Source: Pelagimonas varians
Lineage (GTDB): Bacteria > Pseudomonadota > Alphaproteobacteria > Rhodobacterales > Rhodobacteraceae
Reading direction: 5' to 3'
Length of the DNA stretch: 64,000 bases
NCBI RefSeq assembly: GCF_003208435.1
Contig: NZ_QKMF01000005.1
Span: 186,001 to 250,000 of the forward strand
The notes under the pieces were generated by a model that saw only the letters and a list, made by a program, of their open reading frames with translations, did not search any database and was not told the DNA's origin. Of the stretch, positions 1 to 7,974 are shown one piece after another; position 1 is the first letter of the stretch, and every line of letters starts with the position of its first letter. The translations under genes were made by a program, and so were the position numbers.

Positions 1-9
1 CCAAAATGA

Positions 10-40
10 AACAAGGGCACCGGTGACCGATGCCCTTGTT
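10..40 (-). terminator. Terminator hairpin downstream of dapD
   Basis: A perfect 10-bp inverted repeat (10-19 with 31-40) with an 11-nt loop sits 34 bases past the dapD stop. Read on the minus strand it is followed by a T-rich stretch, as expected for an intrinsic terminator. Confidence 0.7.
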
Positions 41-74
41 CCCAAACTGTAGGGCTTTTGCGAAAGCCTGCGGG

Positions 75-902
75 TTAGTCCCGCAGCAGTTCGTTGATGC
101 CGGTCTTGGAGCGGGTTCTTTCATCGACGCGTTTAACGATCACTGCGCAATACAGATGCACACCATTTTTGGAAGGCATCGAACCGGCCACAACAACCGA
201 ATAGGGCGGCACTTCGCCATACATCACTTCGCCGGTTTCGCGGTCCAGGATCTTGGTCGACTGGCCGATAAACACGCCCATGCCCAAAACAGAGCCTTCG
301 CGGACGATACAGCCTTCAACAACTTCTGAACGTGCACCGATAAAGCAGTTGTCTTCGATGATGGTCGGGCCAGCCTGCATGGGTTCCAGAACGCCGCCAA
401 TGCCGACACCGCCGGACAGATGTACGTTCTTGCCGATTTGCGCACAGCTGCCAACGGTTGCCCATGTGTCGACCATCGTGCCTTCGTCAACATAAGCGCC
501 GAGGTTGACAAAAGAGGGCATCAGAACAACGCCGGGGGCGATAAAGGCCGATTTGCGCACAACTGCGTTTGGTACCGCGCGGAAACCCGCAGCGCGCCAC
601 TGGTTGTCGCCCCAGCCCTTGAACTTGCTGTCGACCTTGTCCCACCAGCCGCCGCCTTGTGGGCCGCCGTCTTGCTGTTCCATGTCCTTGATACGGAAGC
701 CCAGCAGGACCGCTTTTTTGGCCCACTGGTTTACATGCCAGCTGCCATCATCTTGTTTTTCAGCAACCCGCAGGCTGCCGCTGTCCAGCGCTGCTAGCGT
801 ATCTTCGATGGCGTCACGGGATTCGCCGGTGGTCGCAGGCGTGATGGTGTCGCGGGCATCCCACGCGGCTTCGATGGCTGTTTCAAGCTGTGCATTAGAC
901 AT
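75..902 (-). CDS. dapD: 2,3,4,5-tetrahydropyridine-2,6-dicarboxylate N-succinyltransferase
   Basis: DapD succinylates tetrahydrodipicolinate with succinyl-CoA in the succinylase branch of lysine and diaminopimelate synthesis in the cytoplasm. The 275-residue product has the family's length, an N-terminal helical domain and a run of isoleucine/valine-glycine hexapeptide repeats typical of left-handed beta-helix acyltransferases (for example around [11 protein letters not shown] and [10 protein letters not shown]). The open frame extends upstream to 1106, but the ATG at 902 is chosen because GGAG lies about nine bases before it and the product then starts like other DapD proteins ([10 protein letters not shown]). 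It is a single gene with its own terminator; asd, another lysine/threonine-pathway gene, lies 3 kb away on the other strand. Confidence 0.96.
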   Translation of the reverse strand: MSNAQLETAIEAAWDARDTITPATTGESRDAIEDTLAALDSGSLRVAEKQDDGSWHVNQWAKKAVLLGFRIKDMEQQDGGPQGGGWWDKVDSKFKGWGDNQWRAAGFRAVPNAVVRKSAFIAPGVVLMPSFVNLGAYVDEGTMVDTWATVGSCAQIGKNVHLSGGVGIGGVLEPMQAGPTIIEDNCFIGARSEVVEGCIVREGSVLGMGVFIGQSTKILDRETGEVMYGEVPPYSVVVAGSMPSKNGVHLYCAVIVKRVDERTRSKTGINELLRD

Positions 903-1025
903 GGGGGAACGCTCCGGTTTCATAGATTTTGCAGCGTGATACCTAAAGTCCGGGCCCGTGTCACGTCGCTGGTGTATCCTTTTGCAAAAGGCTACTCCTG
1001 TAGATTGCACTATGAGGAATGAGTG

Positions 1026-1868
1026 ATGACAGAAGACCGCCTTAGCCGGTTCCGCGATGCCCATACAGATCGGGACACCGTAGAGCATATTCCAGATACA
1101 CCGCAAACGCGGTCACCGTCTTACCGCTTGGCCTTTGCCGACGAAGAATTCTTGTGTCGGGATGCTTTGCGGCCGGTGCGATTGCAGCTCGAATTGCTTA
1201 AAACCGAACTGATTCTGGATGAGCATGGGATTGAATCGACGATCGTTCTGTTTGGCGGGGCGCGCATTCCGTCTCCGGCAAACAAAGAGTCAGCGCGGAC
1301 CAAAACCTTGGGTGAGCTGTCGCATTTTTACGAAGAAGCGCGCGCATTCGCCCGTTTGATGACCCGCAAGGCGCTGGCCACCCAGAACCGTGACTTTGTG
1401 GTGGTTACCGGCGGCGGACCCGGCGTTATGGAAGCAGGCAATCGCGGAGCGCAAGACGAAGGCGGCGTTTCAATCGGGTTGAACATCGTCCTGCCGCACG
1501 AGCAGGCCCCGAACCCCTATGTGACGCCTGAATTGGCGTTCAACTTTCACTACTTCGCGATCCGCAAAATGCATTTCTTGATGCGGGCGCGGGCCATCTG
1601 TGTGTTCCCCGGCGGGTTTGGAACGCTGGATGAGATGTTCGAGGCGCTGACCCTGATACAAACCGGCCGCATGCAGCGGGTGCCATTCTTGCTGTTTGGA
1701 CGGGCGTTTTGGGAAAAGATCATCAATTGGGAGGCATTGTCAGATGCAGGCACCATCAGCGCAGAAGATTTGGACCTGTTTCGTTTCGTAGAAACGGGCG
1801 AAGAGGCTGCAGAGATTATTGAGAACTGGCAGCCTGCTCCGGCAAGAAGTGATATTCCGGGCCGCTAG
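1026..1868 (+). CDS. LOG-family protein (lysine decarboxylase-like Rossmann fold, TIGR00730 type)
   Basis: The 280-residue product carries the two LOG hallmarks: [11 protein letters not shown] (about residues 129-139) and PGGFGTLDE (195-203), which bind nucleotide phosphate and ribose. LOG proteins hydrolyse cytokinin riboside monophosphates or other nucleoside monophosphates; annotation as lysine decarboxylase is historical and not supported. The N-terminal 65 residues are an extension typical of the longer bacterial subfamily. A GTG at 1023 directly precedes the ATG at 1026; the ATG is preferred, with AGGAAT about ten bases upstream. It starts divergently from dapD, and its end faces the nucleotide-sugar dehydratase 19 bases away. 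The physiological substrate is unknown. Confidence 0.88.
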   Translation: MTEDRLSRFRDAHTDRDTVEHIPDTPQTRSPSYRLAFADEEFLCRDALRPVRLQLELLKTELILDEHGIESTIVLFGGARIPSPANKESARTKTLGELSHFYEEARAFARLMTRKALATQNRDFVVVTGGGPGVMEAGNRGAQDEGGVSIGLNIVLPHEQAPNPYVTPELAFNFHYFAIRKMHFLMRARAICVFPGGFGTLDEMFEALTLIQTGRMQRVPFLLFGRAFWEKIINWEALSDAGTISAEDLDLFRFVETGEEAAEIIENWQPAPARSDIPGR

Positions 1869-1887
1869 GGTAAGTTCCCGAGCCGGT

Positions 1888-3762
1888 TCAGGCCAAGCCG
1901 TCTTGAACCGGTTCATGCTCTTTCTTGCGTTCAACCCAGCGCGAAATGACGAGTCGCGCGGCGTCTTCATCCCGCGCCGCGATGGCAAGACGCAATTCGC
2001 GCAGGGCTGTCGCGATCTCGAACTCGGACAAATACCCTTCTTGGGCGCGCAGGATCTTTGGGTGCGGTGTGGTCAGCATATCAGGGGCAATCAGCAGTTC
2101 TTCATGCAGCTTTTCGCCTTTGCGCAGACCTGTAACGGCAATCTCGATGTCACCGTCGGGCGTCTGTTCGCTGCGCACCGTGTATCCGGCGGCTTCGATC
2201 ATCTGGCGCGCCAATTTCCGAATTGGAATAGGTTCGCCCATATCCAGCACAAAGACATCGCCACCGCGCGAAAATGATCCGGCTAAAAGAACCAAGCGGG
2301 CCGCTTCGGAAATTGTCATAAAATATCGGGTGACAGCTGTATCTGTCAGTGTCACGGGCCCGCCGCGTGCGATTTGTTCTTCGAACAACGGAATCACCGA
2401 ACCGCTGGACCCAAGTACATTTCCAAACCGGACCATGGCGTATTGGGTGCCGCAGTTGCGCGTGGCCAAATCTTGAATCGCCAGTTCAGCAAGTCGCTTG
2501 GATGCGCCCATAACATTGGTTGGCCGGACTGCTTTGTCCGACGAGACCAGAATGAAGCGTTCAACATTGGCCTCGCGGGCGGCGTCGGCAATGACCTTGG
2601 TCCCGATCACATTGTTGGTCAGTCCGGCAATCGGATTGCATTCGACCAGCGGTAAATGTTTGTAGGCAGCTGCATGCAAGACAACTTCAATCTTGTGGTC
2701 GCGCAGCACGTCTTTCATCAGGTCTTCGTTCAAGACAGATCCGAGAACGGGCGCAATGTGTAGACCCTCACTCAGCTCACGCAGTTCTTTGTCGATGCTG
2801 TAAAGGGCCAATTCCGAATGATCGACCAACACAACACAGGCCGGTTTGCAGGCAATCAACTGCCGGCAAAGTTCAGAACCGATCGAGCCTCCGGCACCGG
2901 TGACCAGAATTCGCCGGCCACTGTAGGCTTCGCTGACGCTGGGCAGTTCGTCTTCAAGTTGGTTTCGGCCCAAAAGATCATCAAGTGATACTGCGGACAC
3001 GCTCTTTTTCAGGGGGCCGTTCCCAACGAGCGAGGCGAAGGATGGAAGGGCGTGCACTTCGCAACCGAACTGACGTAATGCGTGGGCTTTTCGGGCCAAA
3101 GCGGGCTGGTTGAGCGAAGGCATGGCCAAGACGATCCGGTCGACCGGCTGTTTTTTCGCCAGATCTGGGATATTGGATGGAGCGTAAACACGCATGCCTG
3201 CGATCACACTGCTTTGCAGCGTCGGGTTGTCGTCAATGAAGGCAATGGGAACAACCAGACTGTCCTGCCGAAGTGCCGCCACCAGCTGTTGGCCTGTTTT
3301 GCCTGCACCGTAGACCAGAACCCGCATGCGATCAGAGCCGCGCCGGTAGATCTCGAGTGTGACTTGCCGCAAGACCACCCGCCAAGACGCGCTCATCACC
3401 AAATACAGAAGGCTGAAAATGATACAAACGCCCACCGGAATGGCAGAGCCTGTGGTCGTGGACAGGAGAAAACAGGCGACACCCAGAAAGATTGATTGGG
3501 GTACGGTGCGGATGACGCCGCGCATTTCATAGGCGTTCAGCGTCGTCTGAGGCAGGCCAAGCCACCACCCTGTTCCAATAGAAACGGCAACGAGGGTCGC
3601 GACAAGTGGTGCAAGGGCTGCAAACGATACACCGTCGTAAGAGCTGGGCAACGCCAGCAAAAAAGACATCATAAGAGCAACCGGGATGACCGCAGCGTCA
3701 ATTGCCGCAAACAACAATGACTTTTGTGTGCGAGACATGGTTGTCACGAGTTCAAAAAACAT
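1888..3762 (-). CDS. Membrane-anchored nucleoside-diphosphate-sugar 4,6-dehydratase (CapD/WbpM/PglF family)
   Basis: This 624-residue protein has about four N-terminal membrane helices (residues 15-130), a first Rossmann domain with GAGKTG (152-157), and a C-terminal extended SDR domain starting at TGAGGSIGSE (about 288-297). The stretch SSDKAVRPTN-VMGASK has methionine where most SDR enzymes have the catalytic tyrosine, which is the known pattern of WbpM/PglF-type UDP-GlcNAc 4,6-dehydratases. Such enzymes make activated 4-keto-6-deoxy sugars for capsule, O-antigen or glycan assembly on the inner membrane. No glycosyltransferases are adjacent, so it acts as an isolated gene here. The ATG at 3762 follows a GGGGA; an internal ATG at 3738 has no clear site. 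An 8-bp hairpin (1883-1890/1904-1911) overlaps its 3' end. Confidence 0.9.
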   Translation of the reverse strand: MFFELVTTMSRTQKSLLFAAIDAAVIPVALMMSFLLALPSSYDGVSFAALAPLVATLVAVSIGTGWWLGLPQTTLNAYEMRGVIRTVPQSIFLGVACFLLSTTTGSAIPVGVCIIFSLLYLVMSASWRVVLRQVTLEIYRRGSDRMRVLVYGAGKTGQQLVAALRQDSLVVPIAFIDDNPTLQSSVIAGMRVYAPSNIPDLAKKQPVDRIVLAMPSLNQPALARKAHALRQFGCEVHALPSFASLVGNGPLKKSVSAVSLDDLLGRNQLEDELPSVSEAYSGRRILVTGAGGSIGSELCRQLIACKPACVVLVDHSELALYSIDKELRELSEGLHIAPVLGSVLNEDLMKDVLRDHKIEVVLHAAAYKHLPLVECNPIAGLTNNVIGTKVIADAAREANVERFILVSSDKAVRPTNVMGASKRLAELAIQDLATRNCGTQYAMVRFGNVLGSSGSVIPLFEEQIARGGPVTLTDTAVTRYFMTISEAARLVLLAGSFSRGGDVFVLDMGEPIPIRKLARQMIEAAGYTVRSEQTPDGDIEIAVTGLRKGEKLHEELLIAPDMLTTPHPKILRAQEGYLSEFEIATALRELRLAIAARDEDAARLVISRWVERKKEHEPVQDGLA

Positions 3763-4093
3763 TGTTCCAGTCCCCAGAGGCTTAGCCTCTTTGCAATTTA
3801 TTGTGCGGCTAGATTACTTCCCCAGCTTTTGCAACCAATAGCTGTTTCAATAGTCTGCATGGTCCCTGCTTAATTTAAGGAACGATTGGCAGGCAAGCTG
3901 CCATTCATAATATCGCGGAAATCCGCCATTTTTTCAGTCAAACGGTGCAAAATTGACCAAAACGTTGTTGCTCAGGAACACATCGCTCGAAATTCAAACG
4001 TTTAAACCCTTTCCCAAGGTCAGCTGCTGCGATAATGAGCGCTATCTGCGCAGGGCTGATCCTTGTGCGGGACTGAATCCTAAGGAGGGCCAA
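3763..4093. other. Divergent intergenic region, no gene seen
   Basis: 331 bases, locally AT-rich near 3795-3880, separate the dehydratase from asd and must hold both promoters. A short inverted repeat (TGGCAG...CTGCCA, about 3887-3903) is visible. The asd-frame open reading extends back to 3953 but shows no protein-like character before 4094. I could not assign a convincing -35/-10 pair. Confidence 0.5.
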
Positions 4094-5116
4094 ATGGGCT
4101 ATAGGGTCGTTGTCGTTGGTGCCACAGGTAATGTGGGCCGCGAAATGCTGAACATCCTCGCTGAGCGGGAATTCCCCGTCGACGAAATCGCAGTGCTGGC
4201 ATCGCGTCGGTCGCTGGGAACTGAGGTGACTTTCGGCGATACGACGTTAAAGACCAAAGATTTGGCCACGTTTGATTTCACTGGTTGGGATATGGCGCTG
4301 TTCGCTGTTGGCTCCGAAGCCACCAAGGAATTTGCCCCGATTGCCGCGTCGCAAGGCTGTGTGGTCATCGATAACAGCTCGCTCTACCGTTATGATCCGG
4401 ATGTTCCGTTGATCGTGCCCGAGTGCAATGCAGACGCGGTAATGGGCTATACCAAGAAAAACATCATCGCGAATCCGAACTGTTCGACAGCTCAGATGGT
4501 TGTTGCGCTCAAGCCTCTGCATGACCGTGCCAAGATCAAACGCGTTGTTGTGTCGACCTATCAATCTGTTTCTGGCTCGGGCAAAGAAGCGATGGAAGAG
4601 CTGTGGGAGCAGACCAAGGCGGTCTATAACCCCATCAATGAGGTTCCCGCCAAGGTATACCCCAAGGAAATCGCCTTTAACGTTATTCCGCACATCGATG
4701 TCTTCATGGAAGACGGATCGACCAAGGAAGAATGGAAGATGGTCGCTGAAACCAAAAAAATCATCGACAAGTCGATCAAGGTTACTGCGACCTGTGTGCG
4801 TGTTCCGGTTTTCGTTGGTCATTCGGAATCGATCAATATCGAATTCGAAGAGTTTCTGGACGAAGACGAAGCCCGTGACATCTTGCGCGAAGCGCCAGGC
4901 ATCATGGTTATCGATAAGCGCGAAGACGGTGGGTATGTCACTCCCAAGGAATGTGTGGGTGATTTTGCAACCTTCATCAGCCGAATCCGCCAGGACAGCA
5001 CCATTGATAATGGTCTGAACCTGTGGTGCGTGTCCGATAACCTTCGCAAGGGCGCTGCCTTGAACGCAGTGCAGATTGCGGAAGTTTTGGGGCAGAAAGC
5101 CCTGAAAAAGGGCTAA
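4094..5116 (+). CDS. asd: Aspartate-semialdehyde dehydrogenase
   Basis: Asd reduces beta-aspartyl phosphate with NADPH to aspartate semialdehyde, the branch point to lysine/diaminopimelate, threonine and methionine. The 340-residue product has the NADP-binding GATGNVG (residues 9-15) and the catalytic cysteine in NPNCSTAQ (C130), plus the GSGKEAMEEL segment. The open frame begins at 3953, but the ATG at 4094 has a perfect AAGGAGG eight bases upstream and gives the standard N-terminus. It is monocistronic, ending in a strong terminator at 5141-5168. Confidence 0.97.
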   Translation: MGYRVVVVGATGNVGREMLNILAEREFPVDEIAVLASRRSLGTEVTFGDTTLKTKDLATFDFTGWDMALFAVGSEATKEFAPIAASQGCVVIDNSSLYRYDPDVPLIVPECNADAVMGYTKKNIIANPNCSTAQMVVALKPLHDRAKIKRVVVSTYQSVSGSGKEAMEELWEQTKAVYNPINEVPAKVYPKEIAFNVIPHIDVFMEDGSTKEEWKMVAETKKIIDKSIKVTATCVRVPVFVGHSESINIEFEEFLDEDEARDILREAPGIMVIDKREDGGYVTPKECVGDFATFISRIRQDSTIDNGLNLWCVSDNLRKGAALNAVQIAEVLGQKALKKG

Positions 5117-5140
5117 CTTTTTCACATTGAGAAACAAAAG

Positions 5141-5168
5141 CGGCGGGGTTTTCCCTGCCGTTTTTTTT
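5141..5168 (+). terminator. Rho-independent terminator of asd
   Basis: An 8-bp GC-rich stem (CGGCGGGG / CCCTGCCG, one G-T pair) with a TTTT loop is followed by eight consecutive T residues, 24 bases after the asd stop. Confidence 0.9.
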
Positions 5169-5580
5169 GGCCTATTCCTTAGGATAGGCGTTGCTGTTCC
5201 AAAGGGCTGAAATCCTATGCCTCGAAACACTGTGGCGAAATCAAGGCGGGTGCTATAACAGCTTTAAGAAATTCAGGGTATGTCCCGACCGCGTGAGTGG
5301 TTACTCTTTGGTTGGATATTCTCTTGTGCGCAGATCACCTGCGCATGGCTATACGCCGCATTGGGTGCTGAAAAAGTCCAATGCAGACATAGCGACTGCG
5401 GTCCACTCTCTCATCTCTCTCAAATTGGATCGCAGTCGTATTCGTCTGGCCAGAACCGGAATCCCTCAAAATTTCATCTATTTGTCCGCTTTCTGCCTTG
5501 AATCGCCACTAGCGTGAACTCAAGCGGCTTAGGACCGCCATTCGGGTGACCCGAAAAATTAGGCTGAAAAGGACCAGAAA
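5169..5580. other. Gene-poor stretch with one long hairpin
   Basis: I see no convincing gene in these 412 bases. Open frames of 108 and 73 codons overlap here but have no plausible ribosome binding site, motif or compositional support. The one structural element is an inverted repeat, CGACTGCGGTCC at 5393-5404 with GGATCGCAGTCG at 5427-5438 (12 positions, one G-T), enclosing a pyrimidine-rich 22-base loop. It could be a small RNA, a processing site or a relic of a lost gene. Confidence 0.4.
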
Positions 5581-5727
5581 ATGATCAGCAGTTTGATTGA
5601 AACAGCTCGGGCCCGTCGCATTCGCGCTTTGGACGCCCTGACACGTCCTCGCAGTGACCGGCCAAACAGGACCCGGTTGTTTTCAACCCTGCCGCGGAAC
5701 GGTTCGAAGAGTTTGTTCGCGGTGTAA
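5581..5727 (+). CDS. Possible small basic protein (48 residues)
   Basis: An ATG preceded by AAGGACC opens a 48-codon frame whose product is arginine-rich at the start (MISSLIETARARRIRALD) and ends at a TAA at 5725-5727. The spacing and the amphipathic, basic N-terminus resemble genuine small alphaproteobacterial proteins. However, the last 45 bases run antisense to the end of the neighbouring minus-strand gene and the C-terminal half has low-complexity character. It could instead be a gene fragment. I do not recognise it. Confidence 0.3.
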   Translation: MISSLIETARARRIRALDALTRPRSDRPNRTRLFSTLPRNGSKSLFAV

Positions 5728-6153
5728 TGTGGTCACCTCTTTCGTTTGACCTGTCTCCAGCTGGTTGTCGATATCCCACCGAAGACCGGATGCTGGGAAG
5801 GCACGACCAAAGCGAGAGGCCAGTTCAGTCTCCGTGTGGCCTGTTTGGGAAAGGCTACAAACACGTTGACGGGTTCGGGCGTCGCAAATCACTAGACCGT
5901 TTTGACCATGTCGAAGCAAATAGCCTGCCAGTTTGAGCCGCCCTTGGAGCTCTGGCCAACTTTTGGCGCGCTCTAAATCGTCGGACAGCGCAGGCACTGC
6001 TGAGTGTGATTGAGGGGCAGTCGCAATCACAGCCCCACTTGAGCAATAGGCTTGCACAGCCATTGCGATGGCGTCCTCCACCGGGCAATCCCCTTGGTTC
6101 AACGCGCTCCAAATGTGCTTGGGCAAAGTAAGCGTGAGTGTGCGGTGCGTCAT
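5683..6153 (-). CDS. Hypothetical protein, ribbon-helix-helix-like N-terminus plus module shared with the divergent neighbour
   Basis: The 156-residue product begins MTHRTLTLTLPKHIW followed by a helix, a strand-then-helix pattern like ribbon-helix-helix DNA-binding proteins. Residues around 70-125 (SWPELQGRLKLAGYLL...LVICD...ASRFGR) resemble the core of the 109-residue protein encoded divergently at 6294, with matching W-E, RL, GY, LVI and A-R-GR positions. A similar motif is found in the C-terminal parts of some relaxase/mobilization proteins, but this is my recollection and unproven. The ribosome binding site is weak (AGGTG very close to the ATG). Function unknown; it could be a small regulator. 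Confidence 0.55.
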   Translation of the reverse strand: MTHRTLTLTLPKHIWSALNQGDCPVEDAIAMAVQAYCSSGAVIATAPQSHSAVPALSDDLERAKSWPELQGRLKLAGYLLRHGQNGLVICDARTRQRVCSLSQTGHTETELASRFGRAFPASGLRWDIDNQLETGQTKEVTTLHREQTLRTVPRQG

Positions 6154-6234
6154 GCACCTATGGTGCAGTGATCAAGTTAACATCCCATTAGGCGTGTGTG
6201 TTCTTGGACACAGGTCATGTTTCCATCCGGTTCG

Positions 6235-6256
6235 GCCCAATTTTCGCCCAATTTTG
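6235..6256. repeat. Two tandem 11-base repeats in a divergent promoter region
   Basis: GCCCAATTTT is followed by C in the first copy (6235-6245) and by G in the second (6246-6256). They lie 38-59 bases upstream of the ATG at 6294 and could be direct-repeat binding sites for a regulator of the divergent pair. Confidence 0.5.
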
Positions 6257-6293
6257 CGGCCAGCGTAGTGATATTAGGCAAGGAAATTTATCC

Positions 6294-6623
6294 ATGACGT
6301 ATCACAAAGACCCACCAGCCACCTGGACCAGCGCGCAAAATGCGATGCCCGCCCCGCTCGATTGTGAAACACAAGCCTTGTTGCGTTTGTTCCTCAGTCC
6401 AATTCTTGAAACCGCCTCCAATTGGCGAGAGATCTCAGACCGGCTTGGCAAAAAAGGTTACAGAATCAGCTTTCGATTAGGGCGGTTGGTCATTCTCAAC
6501 GAACACGGCGATGCCGTCAGCACCGGGCGCGGTCTGGGTGTTCCATTGGCAGCAATTGCTGAACGCATTGGCCGCCCAAGCATTCGTGCCCAGATTGATG
6601 GCATATCCGGAGAACTTGGTTGA
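6294..6623 (+). CDS. Hypothetical protein with shared W-RL-GY-LVI module
   Basis: The 109-residue product starts at an ATG preceded by AGGAAA; the upstream extension of the frame to 6198 has no ribosome binding site. After a proline-rich start, residues about 39-100 (NWREISDRLGKKGYRISF...LVILNE...AERIGR) form a compact module also present in the protein encoded divergently at 5683-6153. The gene ends before a bidirectional terminator at 6676. I do not recognise a named family and assign no function. Confidence 0.6.
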   Translation: MTYHKDPPATWTSAQNAMPAPLDCETQALLRLFLSPILETASNWREISDRLGKKGYRISFRLGRLVILNEHGDAVSTGRGLGVPLAAIAERIGRPSIRAQIDGISGELG

Positions 6624-6675
6624 ATTGGAAAAGGCACAGGCCCAACAGCTTGTCCCAATTGCATCTCAATGTTGT

Positions 6676-6713
6676 AAAAAAGGCACCCGATTCTTATTGG
6701 AACAGGTGCCTTT
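6676..6713. terminator. Bidirectional terminator
   Basis: AAAAAGGCACC (6676-6686 onwards) pairs with GGTGCCTTT (6705-6713), flanked by A-rich and T-rich ends, between the convergent ends of the 6294 gene and the carbonic anhydrase gene. Confidence 0.75.
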
Positions 6714-6725
6714 CGTTGTGGCTGC

Positions 6726-7373
6726 TTAAACTTTGACGAACGAGTTCGTGGCGGGTTCATAGCTTTCCAACCCACCTTCTCCGATGTCTGTCCATAGGCC
6801 GTGCAAAGACAGTTGCTTGGCTTCGACGGCGCTTTGAACAAATGGAAAAGTCATTAGATTTTTCAGCGAAACAACGACGGCCTCTTTCTCCAGCGCACGC
6901 GCTTGATTTTCTTCTGGCACGTCTTTGACCAGATCGAAGCCCGGGCGAAGGATATCCATCCAGCGGCCAACAAACGATGTGGTTTCCTCTAATGCAGGCG
7001 CGCGCCCGTGGCACATATCGAGACAGCCTTGGACGCCGCCGCATTGGGAATGCCCCAAAACGATAACATGGGCCACATTCAAAGCGGTTACAGCGTACTC
7101 GATGGCCGCTGACGTACCGTGCTGATTTCCGTCTGGTTCATACGACGGCACGAGATTGGCGATGTTGCGGTGGATGAAAAACTCACCCTGATCGGCTCCG
7201 AAGATCGATGTCACGTGCACGCGGGAATCGCAGCAGCTGATCACCATGGCGCGCGGACGCTGCCCTTCGTCGGCCAAACGGCGATACCAAGCGCTGTTTT
7301 CCTCATACTTGGTTGCCTTCCAGCCTTTGTAACGCTGGACAAGATACGCGGGTAAAGGGTGAACGTGATCCAT
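6726..7373 (-). CDS. Beta-class carbonic anhydrase
   Basis: This zinc enzyme interconverts CO2 and bicarbonate, supplying bicarbonate for carboxylases or buffering pH. The 215-residue product shows all signature ligands: C47 with D49-x-R51 in ISCCDSRV, and H108/C111 in GHSQCGG. The serine usually found after the first zinc cysteine is replaced by a second cysteine (C48). The ATG at 7373 has GGAGG five bases upstream. No bicarbonate transporter is adjacent; the SulP transporter at 22 kb is too far to be an operon partner. Confidence 0.95.
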   Translation of the reverse strand: MDHVHPLPAYLVQRYKGWKATKYEENSAWYRRLADEGQRPRAMVISCCDSRVHVTSIFGADQGEFFIHRNIANLVPSYEPDGNQHGTSAAIEYAVTALNVAHVIVLGHSQCGGVQGCLDMCHGRAPALEETTSFVGRWMDILRPGFDLVKDVPEENQARALEKEAVVVSLKNLMTFPFVQSAVEAKQLSLHGLWTDIGEGGLESYEPATNSFVKV

Positions 7374-7530
7374 CCGAACCTCCGATTAGATGATGCTCTG
7401 AAATTACTAGTGGGGATTCGTCTGAAATTCGAGAGAAAAGGCAGATAAAACGTTCTTTGGGAATAACCTTTTGCCAACCCTGATCTGACAAATTGGCCAA
7501 GCCGTGGGGGCAATAAGAATGGGGTGAGAT

Positions 7531-7911
7531 GTGAACCAGGTAACGTACCTTGCACCGGTGGAGCGTCCGAGCATGGACGCCGACCAAATTGAAACGCTAT
7601 GCGCAGATTTGGGGCCTCATGCCGCCGAAGATGTTGTGTGTCGGGCAATGGAAGAATTGGCGCAAAGGCTGTGCCATATCCAGGAAATTGCTGTGCATGG
7701 CCCGCGAAAGGACCTGCACAAAGGGCTGCGTGCCCTGAGCGCAATTGCTGAGCAGATTGGAATGAACGGTTTGTCCAGTGTGGCCCGCGATGTGATAAAT
7801 TGTGTTGAATTGGGGGATGTCATTGCAGAGGCGGCGACATTGGCCCGTTTGGCAAGAACAGGCGAGAAATCGCTAACCTCGATGTGGGATCACAATGATC
7901 TGATGGGGTAA
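7531..7911 (+). CDS. Hypothetical helical protein, possibly a degenerate Hpt-like domain
   Basis: The 126-residue product is almost entirely helical. The segment LHKGLRALSAIAEQIGM...LSSVARDV resembles the helical bundle of histidine phosphotransfer (Hpt) domains, but the expected H-x-x-K-G phosphorylation motif is not clearly present. Translation probably starts at the GTG at 7531, with GGGGTGAG just upstream; an ATG at 7573 is an alternative. It lies 63 bases before the aminopeptidase gene on the same strand and may be cotranscribed with it. The Hpt idea is a weak inference from pattern only. Confidence 0.6.
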   Translation: MNQVTYLAPVERPSMDADQIETLCADLGPHAAEDVVCRAMEELAQRLCHIQEIAVHGPRKDLHKGLRALSAIAEQIGMNGLSSVARDVINCVELGDVIAEAATLARLARTGEKSLTSMWDHNDLMG

Positions 7912-7974
7912 ATCCCCCTTGCGGTTGGCAATTTGAGGTTTAGGCTGGGTGTGCTGTTTACAAGGACGCCCTCA

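Noticed and set aside
4247-5230. 327-codon open frame antisense to asd
   Set aside because: It lies entirely opposite a certain gene, has no ribosome binding site and its product is histidine/asparagine-rich in the manner of reverse-strand shadows.
5191-5517. 108-codon open frame in the gene-poor stretch
   Set aside because: No plausible ribosome binding site, serine/arginine-rich product without motif, and it runs through the hairpin at 5393-5438.
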